Under the pieces are notes generated by a model. The model saw only the letters and a list, made by a program, of their open reading frames with translations, was not told where the DNA came from and did no database searches. 64,000 nucleotides of DNA from Oceanotoga teriensis (GTDB taxonomy: Bacteria; Thermotogota; Thermotogae; Petrotogales; Petrotogaceae): assembly GCF_003148465.1 (NCBI RefSeq), contig NZ_QGGI01000004.1, positions 115,006 to 179,005 on the forward strand, given 5' to 3'. Below are positions 18,979 to 27,957 of this stretch, piece after piece. The number at the start of each line of letters is the position of its first letter. Position 1 is the stretch's first letter. Position numbers and translations under genes: made by a program.

Positions 18979-19851
18979 ATGATGAGAAATATTGTTAAAA
19001 GAGTCGCTGCAGTACATGATTTATCGGGTTTTGGAAGATCTTCACTCTCGGCAATAACTCCTATTATTTCAACTATGGGAGCCCAAGTCTGTGCAATACC
19101 TACAGCAGTTTTATCTACACATACCGGAGGTTTTGAAAATTATAGTTTTGTAGATCTTACAGATTCTATGACTGAATATATTAATCATTGGAAAAGTCTT
19201 AATATAGATTTTGACTGTATATATACAGGTTTTTTAGGTTCTCCTAAACAGATCGATATTATTACTGATTTTATAGATTACTTTAAAAAAAATGATAATT
19301 TTGTGGTTATAGATCCTGTTATGGCAGATAATGGTGAACTTTATGCCACTATGACTGAAGAAATGGTTATGAAAATGAAAAATTTTATAAAAAAAGCCGA
19401 TATTATAACTCCAAATTTTACCGAGGCTTGTTTTTTATTGGGAGAGAATTATGAAAAGATTACAGATGAAAAAATATTAAAAGACTGGATGATAAGATTA
19501 TCTGAAATGGGGCCTCAAATAATAATACTTACAAGTGTACCTGAAAAAAATGAAAAAGACACTTCTACTTTAGCTTATAATAAAAAAGATAATAAATTTT
19601 GGAAAGTAAGCTGTCAATACATACCAGCTTTTTACCCAGGTACTGGAGATGTTTTTACATCTGTTATAGTGGGAAGTCTTTTAAATGGAGACTCTTTGCC
19701 AATAGCGATAGACAGAGGAGTAAAGTTTATAACTACGGCTATAAGAGCGAGTTATGGTTATGATTATCCAAAAAGAGAAGGTGTTTTATTAGAAAAAGTT
19801 TTGGATAGTCTGAAAGTACCAGTTACAATAAGTACATATGAATTAATGTAA
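18979..19851 (+). CDS. pdxY: Pyridoxal/pyridoxamine kinase
   Basis: A ribokinase-family kinase that salvages pyridoxal or pyridoxamine to the phosphate. It has HDLSGFGRSSLSAITPI near the start, VIDPVMADNGELY in the middle, and the catalytic GTGDVFTSV. PLP is the cofactor of lysine 2,3- and 5,6-aminomutases encoded later in the window. Two ATG codons stand side by side after AAAGGAG (18979 and 18982), and either may be used. The symbol pdxY versus pdxK is a naming choice. An aminopeptidase gene follows after 14 bases, probably in the same transcript. Confidence 0.87.
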   Translation: MMRNIVKRVAAVHDLSGFGRSSLSAITPIISTMGAQVCAIPTAVLSTHTGGFENYSFVDLTDSMTEYINHWKSLNIDFDCIYTGFLGSPKQIDIITDFIDYFKKNDNFVVIDPVMADNGELYATMTEEMVMKMKNFIKKADIITPNFTEACFLLGENYEKITDEKILKDWMIRLSEMGPQIIILTSVPEKNEKDTSTLAYNKKDNKFWKVSCQYIPAFYPGTGDVFTSVIVGSLLNGDSLPIAIDRGVKFITTAIRASYGYDYPKREGVLLEKVLDSLKVPVTISTYELM

Positions 19852-19865
19852 ATGGAGGGATTAAA

Positions 19866-21098
19866 TTGAATTTATTAGAAAATATGGAGAAGTATGCAGA
19901 TTTAATTTTAAAAGTTGGAATTAATCTTGAAAAAGGACAGAAATTAGTTATTAAAACCGATACTGATTCTATAGAACTTGCAAGAGTAATTCAAGAAAAA
20001 GCATATGATATTGGTGCAAGAGATGTTTATATGGATATCTCTGATTCAAAATCTACTTTAATAAAATTTTTAAAAGCTCCAGATGAAGCTTTTAAAGAAT
20101 ATCCATCTTGGAAGGCAGAAGGAATGGAAAAGCTTGCGGAAGATGGAGCTGCATTTTTATCAATTATCTCTGAAGATCCAGATTTATTCAAAAATGTAAA
20201 TCCTGATAGACTTTCTAAATGGAATATAACAGCTTCCAAGGCTTTAAAAAAGTATAGAAATATATTGATGAGCGGATCGATAAATTGGTGTGTTGTAGCC
20301 TCAGCATCTCAAAGATGGGCTGACAAAGTTTTTCCTAATATAGAAAAAAATAAAAGACTTGAAAAATTATGGGAATATATATTTAAAACAGTAAGAGTAG
20401 ATAATTTAGACCCTATTTCAGCTTGGAAAATCCATATGCAAAATTTGAATGATAAACTTTCTTATTTAAATAAAAAACAATTTGATAAATTAATATACAA
20501 TTCTAAAACAGCAAATCTTGAAATAGGATTACCTAAAGATCATATTTGGATTGGAGGGGGCCTAAAAAATACTAAAAGTTTAGTTGAATTTGTTCCAAAT
20601 CTTCCAACTGAAGAAATATTTACAATGCCTGATAGAAATAGAATAGATGGTATTATAAAATCAACTATGCCACTTTCATATTCTGGAAATATAATAGAAA
20701 ATTTTGAATTAAAATTTAAAGATGGAAAGGTTATTGATTTTAAAGCTGAAAAAGGTGAAAAAATATTAAGAAGTATTTTAGAAACAGATGAAAATGCTAA
20801 ATATATTGGAGAAGTAGCTTTAGTACCAGATAATTCACCAATTTCTAATTTGAATTTATTATTTTATAATACTTTATTTGATGAAAATGCATCATGTCAT
20901 TTGGCTTTTGGAGAGGCTTATAGGTATACTTTGAAAAATGGGTCAAATATGACTGAAGAAGAATTTAGGAATAAAGGTGGAAATACCAGTTTAACTCATG
21001 TGGATTTTATGGTAGGTTCTTCGGATCTTGAAATTATTGGTGTTGATAAAGAAGGAAATGAAGAAAAAATATTTTCTGACGGAAATTGGGCTTTTTAG
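19866..21098 (+). CDS. M29 family aminopeptidase
   Basis: A leucyl-type metallo-aminopeptidase (AmpS/aminopeptidase T family) of 410 residues that trims N-terminal residues from peptides. Family landmarks are the GINLEKGQKLVIKTD opening, the metal-ligand-bearing FELKFKDGKVIDFKAEKGE, the YIGEVALVPDNSPIS segment, and the histidines in CHLAFGEAY and TSLTHVDFMVGS. Translation appears to start at TTG behind GGAGG. It supplies amino acids that the fermentation genes downstream could use. Confidence 0.9.
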   Translation: MNLLENMEKYADLILKVGINLEKGQKLVIKTDTDSIELARVIQEKAYDIGARDVYMDISDSKSTLIKFLKAPDEAFKEYPSWKAEGMEKLAEDGAAFLSIISEDPDLFKNVNPDRLSKWNITASKALKKYRNILMSGSINWCVVASASQRWADKVFPNIEKNKRLEKLWEYIFKTVRVDNLDPISAWKIHMQNLNDKLSYLNKKQFDKLIYNSKTANLEIGLPKDHIWIGGGLKNTKSLVEFVPNLPTEEIFTMPDRNRIDGIIKSTMPLSYSGNIIENFELKFKDGKVIDFKAEKGEKILRSILETDENAKYIGEVALVPDNSPISNLNLLFYNTLFDENASCHLAFGEAYRYTLKNGSNMTEEEFRNKGGNTSLTHVDFMVGSSDLEIIGVDKEGNEEKIFSDGNWAF

Positions 21099-21206
21099 TA
21101 TTAAAATCAACTCACTAACCAAAAATATCTAACATAAAATATTTACAAGTAATTTAATAATTTATTTAAATTTAATCAGATTTACATTACGATTTAGTAT
21201 TATGGT

Positions 21207-21214
21207 GGTATAAT
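21207..21214 (+). promoter_or_regulatory. Extended -10 promoter of sigma factor gene
   Basis: The TGG before TATAAT (21209-21214) makes an extended -10 element. No good -35 is visible; the best is TTACGA at 21187-21192. Confidence 0.6.
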
Positions 21215-21234
21215 GGTTATGTGAGGTGATATGT

Positions 21235-22455
21235 TTGGATAAACAGTCATTAAAAGAAAAAAATTTAATAGAACAGATTAAAAATCTTGATATTGAAAGT
21301 ATAGAAAAAGACAATCAAGAAGCAGTTATAAGGTATAAAAAGAAAAAAACACCTAATATTGATAAAGTCATGAAAAAATTGTTTTCTAAAGCATCTAAAA
21401 ACAGTAACATTCTTTATTATGAAGATATAGATAGAGTTATACCTGTTGAAGCAAATAATGAAATAGACAGTTCTTTTATTGAAAATATTTATAATGAACT
21501 TGAAAAAAATGATATAAAAGTTGTGGAAAGAGTAGAAGAAGAATATGATGATGATGAATTTAAGAATGTTTATGCTGAAATAGGTTCAGAAATGTATGAT
21601 AATATTAGTGTTTCAGACCCTATAAAAATATACCTTAAAGAAATAAGCAGAGTTAAATTGTTAAGTCCTCAGAGAGAAAGAAATCTTGCAAGAAGAGCTC
21701 AAAAGAATGATAAACGTGCAAGAGAAGAGTTGATAAAAGCGAATTTGAGACTTGTAATAAGTATAGCGAAAAGATACTCTGGTAGAGGATTGAGTTTTTT
21801 AGATTTAATCCAAGAGGGAAATATGGGATTAATAAAGGCGGTAGAAAAGTTTGACTGGACTAAGGGATACAAATTTTCTACTTATGCTTATTGGTGGATA
21901 AGACAAGCAGTTACAAGAGCTATTGCTGATTATGGAAGAACTATAAGAATTCCTGTTCATTTAGTTGAAACAATAAATTCTATGAACAAAGTTATAAATG
22001 ATTTTGTTCAAAATAATGGAAGAAGTCCCGAAGTCGAAGAAATTGCTAAGATCATGAAAAAAACACCCGATAAAATTAAAGAAATATTGAATAATTCTAA
22101 AAGTATATTTTCTTTGAATTCTCCTATTTCAAATGATTCGGAAGGAGAAGGAGATTCTGAAATGATAGATTTTATAAAAGACAATGCTCCAACTCCAGAA
22201 CAAATAGGTGAAAAAATGATTATTAGAGATACCATTGAAGAACTTATAAATCAACTCAAACCGAGAGAAGCTATGGTATTAAAAATGAGATATGGATTTC
22301 TTGATGGTAAACAAAAAACATTAGAAGAAGTTGGTGCGTTTTTTAATGTAACGAGAGAAAGGATAAGACAAATAGAAAATAAATCACTTAGAAAACTCAG
22401 ACATCCAAAGAGAAGTAAAGTAATAAAAAGTCTATTAGAAGATTTCAAATATTAA
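21235..22455 (+). CDS. rpoD: Primary sigma factor RpoD/SigA
   Basis: The housekeeping sigma factor that directs RNA polymerase to TTGACA/TATAAT promoters. Region 1.2 begins at [13 protein letters not shown]. Regions 2.3-2.4 read [20 protein letters not shown], followed by the region 3 start [11 protein letters not shown]. The region 4.2 helix-turn-helix is [19 protein letters not shown]. The protein has about 406 residues with a short region 1.1. The frame is open from a GTG at 21226, but that codon lies inside the ribosome site AGGTGAT, so the TTG at 21235 is chosen. An out-of-frame ATG-TTT-GGA-TAA overlaps this start. Confidence 0.94.
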   Translation: MDKQSLKEKNLIEQIKNLDIESIEKDNQEAVIRYKKKKTPNIDKVMKKLFSKASKNSNILYYEDIDRVIPVEANNEIDSSFIENIYNELEKNDIKVVERVEEEYDDDEFKNVYAEIGSEMYDNISVSDPIKIYLKEISRVKLLSPQRERNLARRAQKNDKRAREELIKANLRLVISIAKRYSGRGLSFLDLIQEGNMGLIKAVEKFDWTKGYKFSTYAYWWIRQAVTRAIADYGRTIRIPVHLVETINSMNKVINDFVQNNGRSPEVEEIAKIMKKTPDKIKEILNNSKSIFSLNSPISNDSEGEGDSEMIDFIKDNAPTPEQIGEKMIIRDTIEELINQLKPREAMVLKMRYGFLDGKQKTLEEVGAFFNVTRERIRQIENKSLRKLRHPKRSKVIKSLLEDFKY

Positions 22456-22483
22456 AAGGAAGAGGTTATCCTCTTCCTTTTTT
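22456..22483 (+). terminator. Terminator of rpoD
   Basis: AAGGAAGAGG/CCTCTTCCTT hairpin followed by a T run. Confidence 0.88.
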
Positions 22484-22518
22484 GATATAATTAATGATAG
22501 ACAAGGGGGAAGATTAAC

Positions 22519-23736
22519 ATGATGAAAATAGGAGAGTTTTCTAAAAAATATGATTTAACGCCAGATACTGTAAGATATTATATATCTGAAGGACTTTTGA
22601 TACCAAAAAAAATTCATAATCAATATTATTTTGATGAAAAATCTGAAATACAGATTAAAGAAATATTAGAACTCAAGAAATTAAAGTTTACAATATCTGA
22701 AATGAAAAAATTAATATCTTTTAATAGAATAAATGAGATATTAAGTGATGATCAAATTTATTTAGATGATTTTCTTGTTCAGAAAGAAAAAGAATTGAAT
22801 GAAGAAAAAGAGAAGATAGAAAATGCCTTAAAAGTTATAAAAGAAAAGAAAAAACAGATGAGTTCTTTAAAAAAGAAGAAATTTAAATATGGAGTTCCAG
22901 TGAATGTTATTAATAATTTTTATTGTCCAACTTGTAAAAAAACATTAAAAATAAATACGTCTCAAATAATAGATAGTAGTATTTTTGATGGTTTTTTAGA
23001 ATGTGAATGTGGTTATAAAGTTGAAATATCCGAAGGGATAATAAAAGCTCCGGGTTTTGATAATTTTGGTGTTGATAGAATTAAAAAATATGATGAAAAT
23101 ACTAAATTGAAAAAATATAATTCAGAAATAACTCCATATTTTTCAGCATTTTTTAAAAAATTATATGAATATAATATAAACTATGTAAAAGATGATTATA
23201 ATGAAATACTCGAATTTGAATATGGAGATATAAACTTTCTTAAGTATTTTGATGATAATAAAAAAAAGAAAGTGAATTATTATTTATATAATAAAAGTTA
23301 TCCAGCTATAAGTTTTGTAAAAAAGAAAATAGAGAAAAGTGAACTTGTTTTAAATCCAATATTTATGTGTGGTGATTTTGATGCATTACCATTTAGAGAT
23401 AATTTTTTTGATATTATATTCGATATCACAGGGTCTATAAATTATTTATCTTTTTTACAAGAACCAAATTTTTCTGAATATAATAGGGTTTTAAAAGATG
23501 AACATTATTGTATTATTCACAGTCTTTTTTATGATGAATGGGCTCAAACTCTTAAAAGTAAAAAAATAAATCCAAATTATTATAAATTAGAGTATTTTAA
23601 AGATTTTTTCTTTAAGTCTAAATTTAATTTATTCAAACAATATGATATTGGAAGTATGAAAAAAGCATCAAGCTATGTAACTGTTCATGTTGATGGTGAT
23701 GAAGTATATTTTAAAAATTTTGTATTTAAAAAATAA
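22519..23736 (+). CDS. MerR regulator fused to zinc ribbon and methyltransferase-like domain
   Basis: The 405-residue protein starts with a MerR winged helix (IGEFSKKYDLTPDTVRYYIS, about 3-22) and recognition wing. A Lys/Glu-rich coiled coil (about 85-120), the usual MerR dimer helix, follows. Next is a four-cysteine zinc ribbon (CPTC...CECG, about 136-165), then about 230 residues resembling a class I SAM methyltransferase. GDFDALPFRDNFFDIIFD fits motifs II-III, but the expected Gly-rich motif I is degenerate. RlmA-type rRNA methyltransferases share the ribbon-plus-methyltransferase order, so the C-terminal half may derive from them and sense rather than modify. GGGGGA precedes the start. 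Confidence 0.75.
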   Translation: MMKIGEFSKKYDLTPDTVRYYISEGLLIPKKIHNQYYFDEKSEIQIKEILELKKLKFTISEMKKLISFNRINEILSDDQIYLDDFLVQKEKELNEEKEKIENALKVIKEKKKQMSSLKKKKFKYGVPVNVINNFYCPTCKKTLKINTSQIIDSSIFDGFLECECGYKVEISEGIIKAPGFDNFGVDRIKKYDENTKLKKYNSEITPYFSAFFKKLYEYNINYVKDDYNEILEFEYGDINFLKYFDDNKKKKVNYYLYNKSYPAISFVKKKIEKSELVLNPIFMCGDFDALPFRDNFFDIIFDITGSINYLSFLQEPNFSEYNRVLKDEHYCIIHSLFYDEWAQTLKSKKINPNYYKLEYFKDFFFKSKFNLFKQYDIGSMKKASSYVTVHVDGDEVYFKNFVFKK

Positions 23737-23738
23737 TA

Positions 23739-24296
23739 TTATAAAAATTTTATAGTATTGCCAGATATATCATCTGATTTTGCGAATAAAATATAACTTT
23801 TATCATTTGGATCTTTAATTATGCAGTATAAAAAATTTTTTTTGAAAGTAATTTTTTTGAAATTTATATCTTTATAATATTTTTTCAAAGTAAATAAAAA
23901 ATTTTCTTTATTATCTGTAATATTTATTTTGAAATAATTTTTTGTTTTTTCTTCTATCCAATTTAAAGCTGTTTTTTCTATAGTTAATAAAGTTTTATTT
24001 TTTAAAATATTTTGAAAATTTTCGGCTTTTAGAAGTGAAGGCATTTCATTTAAAAAGTGAAATTTAATGCTATTTTCGTCGATATAAAATATTGTTATTT
24101 CATATATATCCATATCGGAAAAGTTTATCAAATAAAATTCTTCATTAGAATTACTATAATTCATAACTTTTTTAAAAAATACTGTTGGTTTTGAAATTGG
24201 TAAAGATATTCTATTCAATTTTCTTATTAAAAATAACAATGAAAAAATTAATAAAATTATTGTACATGTTAAAACAAAAACTAAAATAAATTCCAT
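23739..24296 (-). CDS. Uncharacterised single-pass membrane protein
   Basis: I do not recognise this 185-residue protein. One hydrophobic helix spans about 4-24, followed by Arg-Lys, so the bulk is probably cytoplasmic by the positive-inside rule. The soluble part is rich in Phe, Ile, Asn and Lys, with no cysteine cluster or known catalytic motif. A GGGGGG ribosome site precedes the ATG. The gene is convergent with the MerR fusion (three-base gap) and divergent from sufC. Confidence 0.65.
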   Translation of the reverse strand: MEFILVFVLTCTIILLIFSLLFLIRKLNRISLPISKPTVFFKKVMNYSNSNEEFYLINFSDMDIYEITIFYIDENSIKFHFLNEMPSLLKAENFQNILKNKTLLTIEKTALNWIEEKTKNYFKINITDNKENFLFTLKKYYKDINFKKITFKKNFLYCIIKDPNDKSYILFAKSDDISGNTIKFL

Positions 24297-24388
24297 TTTA
24301 ATCCCCCCTGTTTATAAGATATTTTATCATTTTTAAAGAAAAAATTGACTATTTAACAATAAGAAATAAAAATTAAATACGATATAAA

Positions 24389-24417
24389 TTGACTAATTAA
24401 GATATAAGTAGTAAAAT
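24389..24417 (+). promoter_or_regulatory. Promoter of sufCB
   Basis: TTGACT (24389-24394) and TAAAAT (24412-24417) have 17-base spacing, 63 bases before sufC. Confidence 0.65.
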
Positions 24418-24433
24418 AATAATAGAACTTTTA

Positions 24434-24456
24434 AAATACGCTTAAAAAGCGTATTT
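24434..24456 (+). promoter_or_regulatory. Hairpin in sufC leader
   Basis: AAATACGCTT and AAGCGTATTT form a 10-bp perfect stem with a three-base loop. It lies between the predicted promoter and the sufC ribosome site (GGAGG at 24469-24473). There is no proper T run, so it could be an attenuator, an RNA-protecting element or a repressor site. Confidence 0.5.
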
Positions 24457-24479
24457 AATAAATTCATGGAGGATTTCAC

Positions 24480-25226
24480 ATGCTTGAATTAAAGAATATA
24501 TCTTTTTGTACATCCGAAAAAAATATATTAAATGATTTGAATTATACTTTTGAAAGAGGAAAAACTTATTCGGTTCTCGGCAATAACGGTGTTGGTAAAT
24601 CGACGCTTGCAAAGATAATAATGGGTCTCAATGGATATTATAAAAATCATAAAGGTGAAATAATTCTTAATAATGAAGATATAACTGATTTAAAAATAGA
24701 TGAAAGAGCAAGAAAAGGTATAACAATGGCTTGGCAAGAGCCAGCAAGATTCAAGGGAATGTCCGTTATAGATTATTTGAAACTTGGAAATAAAAATCAA
24801 CTTACAATGAATGATATGATAAAATATTTAAATCTTGTAGGTCTAAATGAAAAATATTTAAATAGAAATGTTGATAAAACTCTTTCTGGAGGAGAGAGAA
24901 AAAGGATTGAACTTGCTTCAATAGTTATTTTAAAACCAGAAATTGTTATATTAGATGAGCCTGATTCAGGTATAGATATGATGTCAAATTCTATGATAGA
25001 TTCAATACTTAAAGAACTTAAAAATAATAATAGTACTGTAATAACTATCACACATAGGGAAGAAATATCATTATTATCAGATAAAGCTATTTTGTTATGC
25101 AATGGAATGATAAGAAATGAAGGTACTCCAGAATATATTGGGAATATATATAAAAAATTATGTGATTTTTGTACTAATATCAATGAACCTGCTGAAAAAA
25201 TAGAGGTGAAAAAAGTTGCAAATTGA
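24480..25226 (+). CDS. sufC: Fe-S assembly ATPase SufC
   Basis: SufC is the ABC-type ATPase of the SUF iron-sulfur cluster assembly complex and works in the cytoplasm with SufB/SufD. The 248-residue protein has Walker A GNNGVGKST, the signature LSGGERKRIE, Walker B IVILDEPDSGID (the DEPDSGxD form typical of SufC), and the H-loop ITHREE. It overlaps the SufB-like gene by 11 bases. No sufS, sufU or sufE is nearby. Fe-S enzymes in this window that could use the clusters include KamA and IorA. Confidence 0.93.
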   Translation: MLELKNISFCTSEKNILNDLNYTFERGKTYSVLGNNGVGKSTLAKIIMGLNGYYKNHKGEIILNNEDITDLKIDERARKGITMAWQEPARFKGMSVIDYLKLGNKNQLTMNDMIKYLNLVGLNEKYLNRNVDKTLSGGERKRIELASIVILKPEIVILDEPDSGIDMMSNSMIDSILKELKNNNSTVITITHREEISLLSDKAILLCNGMIRNEGTPEYIGNIYKKLCDFCTNINEPAEKIEVKKVAN

Positions 25227-26175
25227 AAAGAATTATTCTAAAGAGTTTGAATATATACAAAAAGCTTATGATAAAGCAGGTGGAGATGTAAGTGGACTTC
25301 TTACAAAAGATATAGTTTCCATAATTGTTAGTGGACATAAAATTCTTGGAAGAAACACTGTAGAAGGAGTCCATATTGAAGCTGATTGTGATGAAAATCA
25401 TGTTAAATTGTATTTCAAAGTAGATGATGGGGTTGTTGTGAAAAAACCAGTTCATCTTTGTGTAGGTTATTTAAAAGATTTTGGAGAACAAAATCTTGAT
25501 TATGAATTTGATATAGGTAACAATGTTATAATAAATTTTATATCGCATTGTTCTTTTCCAGCAGCTAAAGATATTTTGCATAAAATGAAATCTAAGATGA
25601 TTATAGGAAATAATTCTAAAGTTACTTATGAAGATGTTCATTTTCATAATGAAGAAGGGTTGGTAAATTTAGATACTGATTATGAGACCATTGTTGGAAA
25701 TAATTCTAAATATGATAATAGATTTACACTTACAAAAACAAGAGTTGGAAATATGAAAATAAAGATGGATGTAGATTTAAAAGACGATGCAAAAGCTTAT
25801 ATTGAAACCAAAGTTAGAGAAAAGAAAGATGATTATGTTGAAATAAATGAGATATTGAGATTAAATGGTAAAAATTCTTCTGGAATAGCTAAAACTTTTG
25901 TTATAGCTACAGATGAAAGTAAAGCTAAAGTTATTACAGAAGCTTATGGTAATGGAGATTATTCTAAAGGTCATATAGAATGTGATGAAATAGTGGATGG
26001 TCCGAAAGTAGATCTTTCTACAATTCCGCTTTTAAGAGTAAAAAATGAGCTTGCTGAATTAACTCATGAAGCATCTGTTGGAAGGATAAATTCTGATCAA
26101 CTTGAAACTTTGATGTCAAAAGGACTTACAGAAGAAGAGGCCTCTGAAATGATAATAAAATCAATATTAAAATAA
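25216..26175 (+). CDS. sufB: SufB/SufD family scaffold protein
   Basis: The scaffold partner of SufC. The 319-residue protein is much shorter than E. coli SufB (about 495) and matches the minimal SufBC systems seen in Thermotogota and archaea. Family features are the beta-helical core with IGNNSKVTYEDVHFHNEEG, the DLKDDAKAYIETKVREKKDD region and the C-terminal LTHEASVGRINSDQLETLMSKG. His, Glu and Cys residues for cluster assembly are plausible but not assigned. It starts at TTG behind GAGGTGA inside the sufC end. Whether it is best called SufB or SufD is uncertain. Confidence 0.87.
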   Translation: MQIEKNYSKEFEYIQKAYDKAGGDVSGLLTKDIVSIIVSGHKILGRNTVEGVHIEADCDENHVKLYFKVDDGVVVKKPVHLCVGYLKDFGEQNLDYEFDIGNNVIINFISHCSFPAAKDILHKMKSKMIIGNNSKVTYEDVHFHNEEGLVNLDTDYETIVGNNSKYDNRFTLTKTRVGNMKIKMDVDLKDDAKAYIETKVREKKDDYVEINEILRLNGKNSSGIAKTFVIATDESKAKVITEAYGNGDYSKGHIECDEIVDGPKVDLSTIPLLRVKNELAELTHEASVGRINSDQLETLMSKGLTEEEASEMIIKSILK

Positions 26176-26204
26176 AAAAATCAGGATATTTTCCTGATTT
26201 TTTT
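26176..26204 (+). terminator. Terminator of sufCB
   Basis: AAATCAGGA/TCCTGATTT hairpin with flanking A and T runs. It can also serve the small minus-strand gene that ends at 26203. Confidence 0.82.
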
Positions 26205-26361
26205 ATTCTTTTTTATTTATACCTAAAATTATTATTATAATTCCTAAAAAAAATAGAAAAACTTCACCAAACCCGCCAAGATTACTCATATCATCGATTA
26301 ATATAAATCCAGAAATTAGTATTATACTTAAACCGAGTATACAAATTTTTAGCCCTTTCAT
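26203..26361 (-). CDS. Small two-helix membrane protein (52 aa)
   Basis: A short gene with a perfect GGAGGTG (complement of 26367-26373) six bases before its ATG. It encodes 52 residues in two hydrophobic helices (about 4-22 and 34-47) joined by a polar turn DDMSNLGGFG, with a basic tail NKKE. The clean ribosome site, the hairpin-like fit and the terminator at its end support a real gene. I do not recognise a family. The rest of the sufB-phoA interval holds nothing further that I can see. Confidence 0.6.
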   Translation of the reverse strand: MKGLKICILGLSIILISGFILIDDMSNLGGFGEVFLFFLGIIIIILGINKKE

Positions 26362-26478
26362 GAAAACACCTCCATATACTTATTAAAGTTTATCATATTT
26401 TATTTTTCTTAACAATATTTTGTAATATCTAAAAATAAAGATGAGAAAATAAGTTTAAATATTAAAGGGGGTGAATCA

Positions 26479-27885
26479 ATGAAAAAAACATTTTTGTTGA
26501 TTACTGTATTGGTATTAAGTGTATTATCATTTTCTCAGATAAAGTATGTTTTCTTTTTTATTGGAGATGGGATGGCTTTGCCACAAATAAATTCTGCGGA
26601 ACTCTATCTTACCAAAATTAATAACAAAGACACGAAATTGCAAATGAGCAAATTTGAAGCGCAGGGTATGACAACAACATATTCTCAAGATTCTTTTATA
26701 ACAGATTCAGCAGCAGCAGGTACTGCTTTAGCAACTGGATATAAAACATTATCGGGTGTAATTAATATGAATGCTGATAAAACGATCAAATATGAAACTA
26801 TCGCTGAAAGAGCCAAGAAAAATGGAATGAAAGTGGGTATAATATCTTCTGTTTCACTTGATCATGCTACACCAGCAGCGTTTTATGCACATCAATCTTC
26901 AAGAAGTAATTATTATGAAATAGCTATGGAACTTGTTGAAAGTGATTTCGATTTTTTTGGTGGTGGTGGAATAAAGTATCCTAAAGGAAAAAGTAAAAAC
27001 GAAAAAGATTTTTATGAATATGCTGAAGAAAACGGATATAAAATATTAAATACAGAAAAAGAATTTGATAATTTTGAAGATAAAAATCAAAAAGTAATAA
27101 TAATAAATGAAGATTTATCAAGCGGTTCTGCGATGAAATATGATATAGATAGACAAGATGAATTCTCTCTTTCAGATATAACAAAAAAGGCTATAAATAT
27201 TCTTGATAATGAAAAAGGTTTTTTTCTAATGGTTGAAGGTGGAAAAATTGACTGGGCTGGACATGCAAATGATGCAGTTACAAATATATATGATACATTA
27301 GCTTTTGATGAATCTGTGAAAAAAGCTTATGAATTTTATGAAGAGCATCCAAATGAAACTTTAATAATAGTTACTGGAGATCATGAAACAGGTGGAATGA
27401 CTATAGGTTTTGCTGGAACAGCTTACTCTACATATTTTGATAGAATTAATAATCAAAAAGTATCTTTTGAAAATTTTGATCAAGTTTTATCGAAATATAA
27501 AAAGCAGAATGCATCATTTGAAGATATTAAACATTTAATAAATGAGAATTTTGGATTATTTTTTCCAGAAGATAAAGAAAAAGCTAAAGATAAAGGTATG
27601 ATATTGAACGATTATGAAGTAAAAAAAATAAAACAAGCATATGATATGTCATGGAAAGATAAAGTGCCAAATACTGAATATACATACTTATTATATGGTG
27701 GATATGAACCATTAACTATAACTTTAACTCATATATTAAATGAAAAATCTGGAATATCTTGGACTACATATTCTCATACAGGGGTTCCTGTTGCAACATT
27801 TGCACAAGGATATAATTCAGAAATGTTCAATGGATATTATGATAATACAGATATAGCGAAAAAATTATTTCAAATAATAGGGTAA
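26479..27885 (+). CDS. phoA: Alkaline phosphatase
   Basis: An exported phosphomonoesterase of 468 residues with a signal peptide (about 1-19, ending VLSFSQ). Metal and nucleophile motifs are FIGDGM (about 28-33) and the Ser nucleophile in TDSAAAGTALATGYK (Ser77). GGKIDWAGHANDA, TGDHETGGM and the C-terminal YSHTGVPVATFAQG with a metal-binding His follow. These match the PhoA family order. A GGGGGTG ribosome site precedes the ATG. It frees phosphate from organic phosphates outside the cytoplasmic membrane. No Pho regulator or phosphate transporter lies next to it. Confidence 0.94.
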   Translation: MKKTFLLITVLVLSVLSFSQIKYVFFFIGDGMALPQINSAELYLTKINNKDTKLQMSKFEAQGMTTTYSQDSFITDSAAAGTALATGYKTLSGVINMNADKTIKYETIAERAKKNGMKVGIISSVSLDHATPAAFYAHQSSRSNYYEIAMELVESDFDFFGGGGIKYPKGKSKNEKDFYEYAEENGYKILNTEKEFDNFEDKNQKVIIINEDLSSGSAMKYDIDRQDEFSLSDITKKAINILDNEKGFFLMVEGGKIDWAGHANDAVTNIYDTLAFDESVKKAYEFYEEHPNETLIIVTGDHETGGMTIGFAGTAYSTYFDRINNQKVSFENFDQVLSKYKKQNASFEDIKHLINENFGLFFPEDKEKAKDKGMILNDYEVKKIKQAYDMSWKDKVPNTEYTYLLYGGYEPLTITLTHILNEKSGISWTTYSHTGVPVATFAQGYNSEMFNGYYDNTDIAKKLFQIIG

Positions 27886-27911
27886 TAGTGTAAAATATAC
27901 AGTTATTATTA

Positions 27912-27937
27912 TGCAGGGATTTATCCCTGCACTTTTT
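27912..27937 (+). terminator. Terminator of phoA
   Basis: TGCAGGGAT/ATCCCTGCA hairpin followed by CTTTTT. Confidence 0.88.
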
Positions 27938-27957
27938 AATTAAGGGGAGTGAATGAT

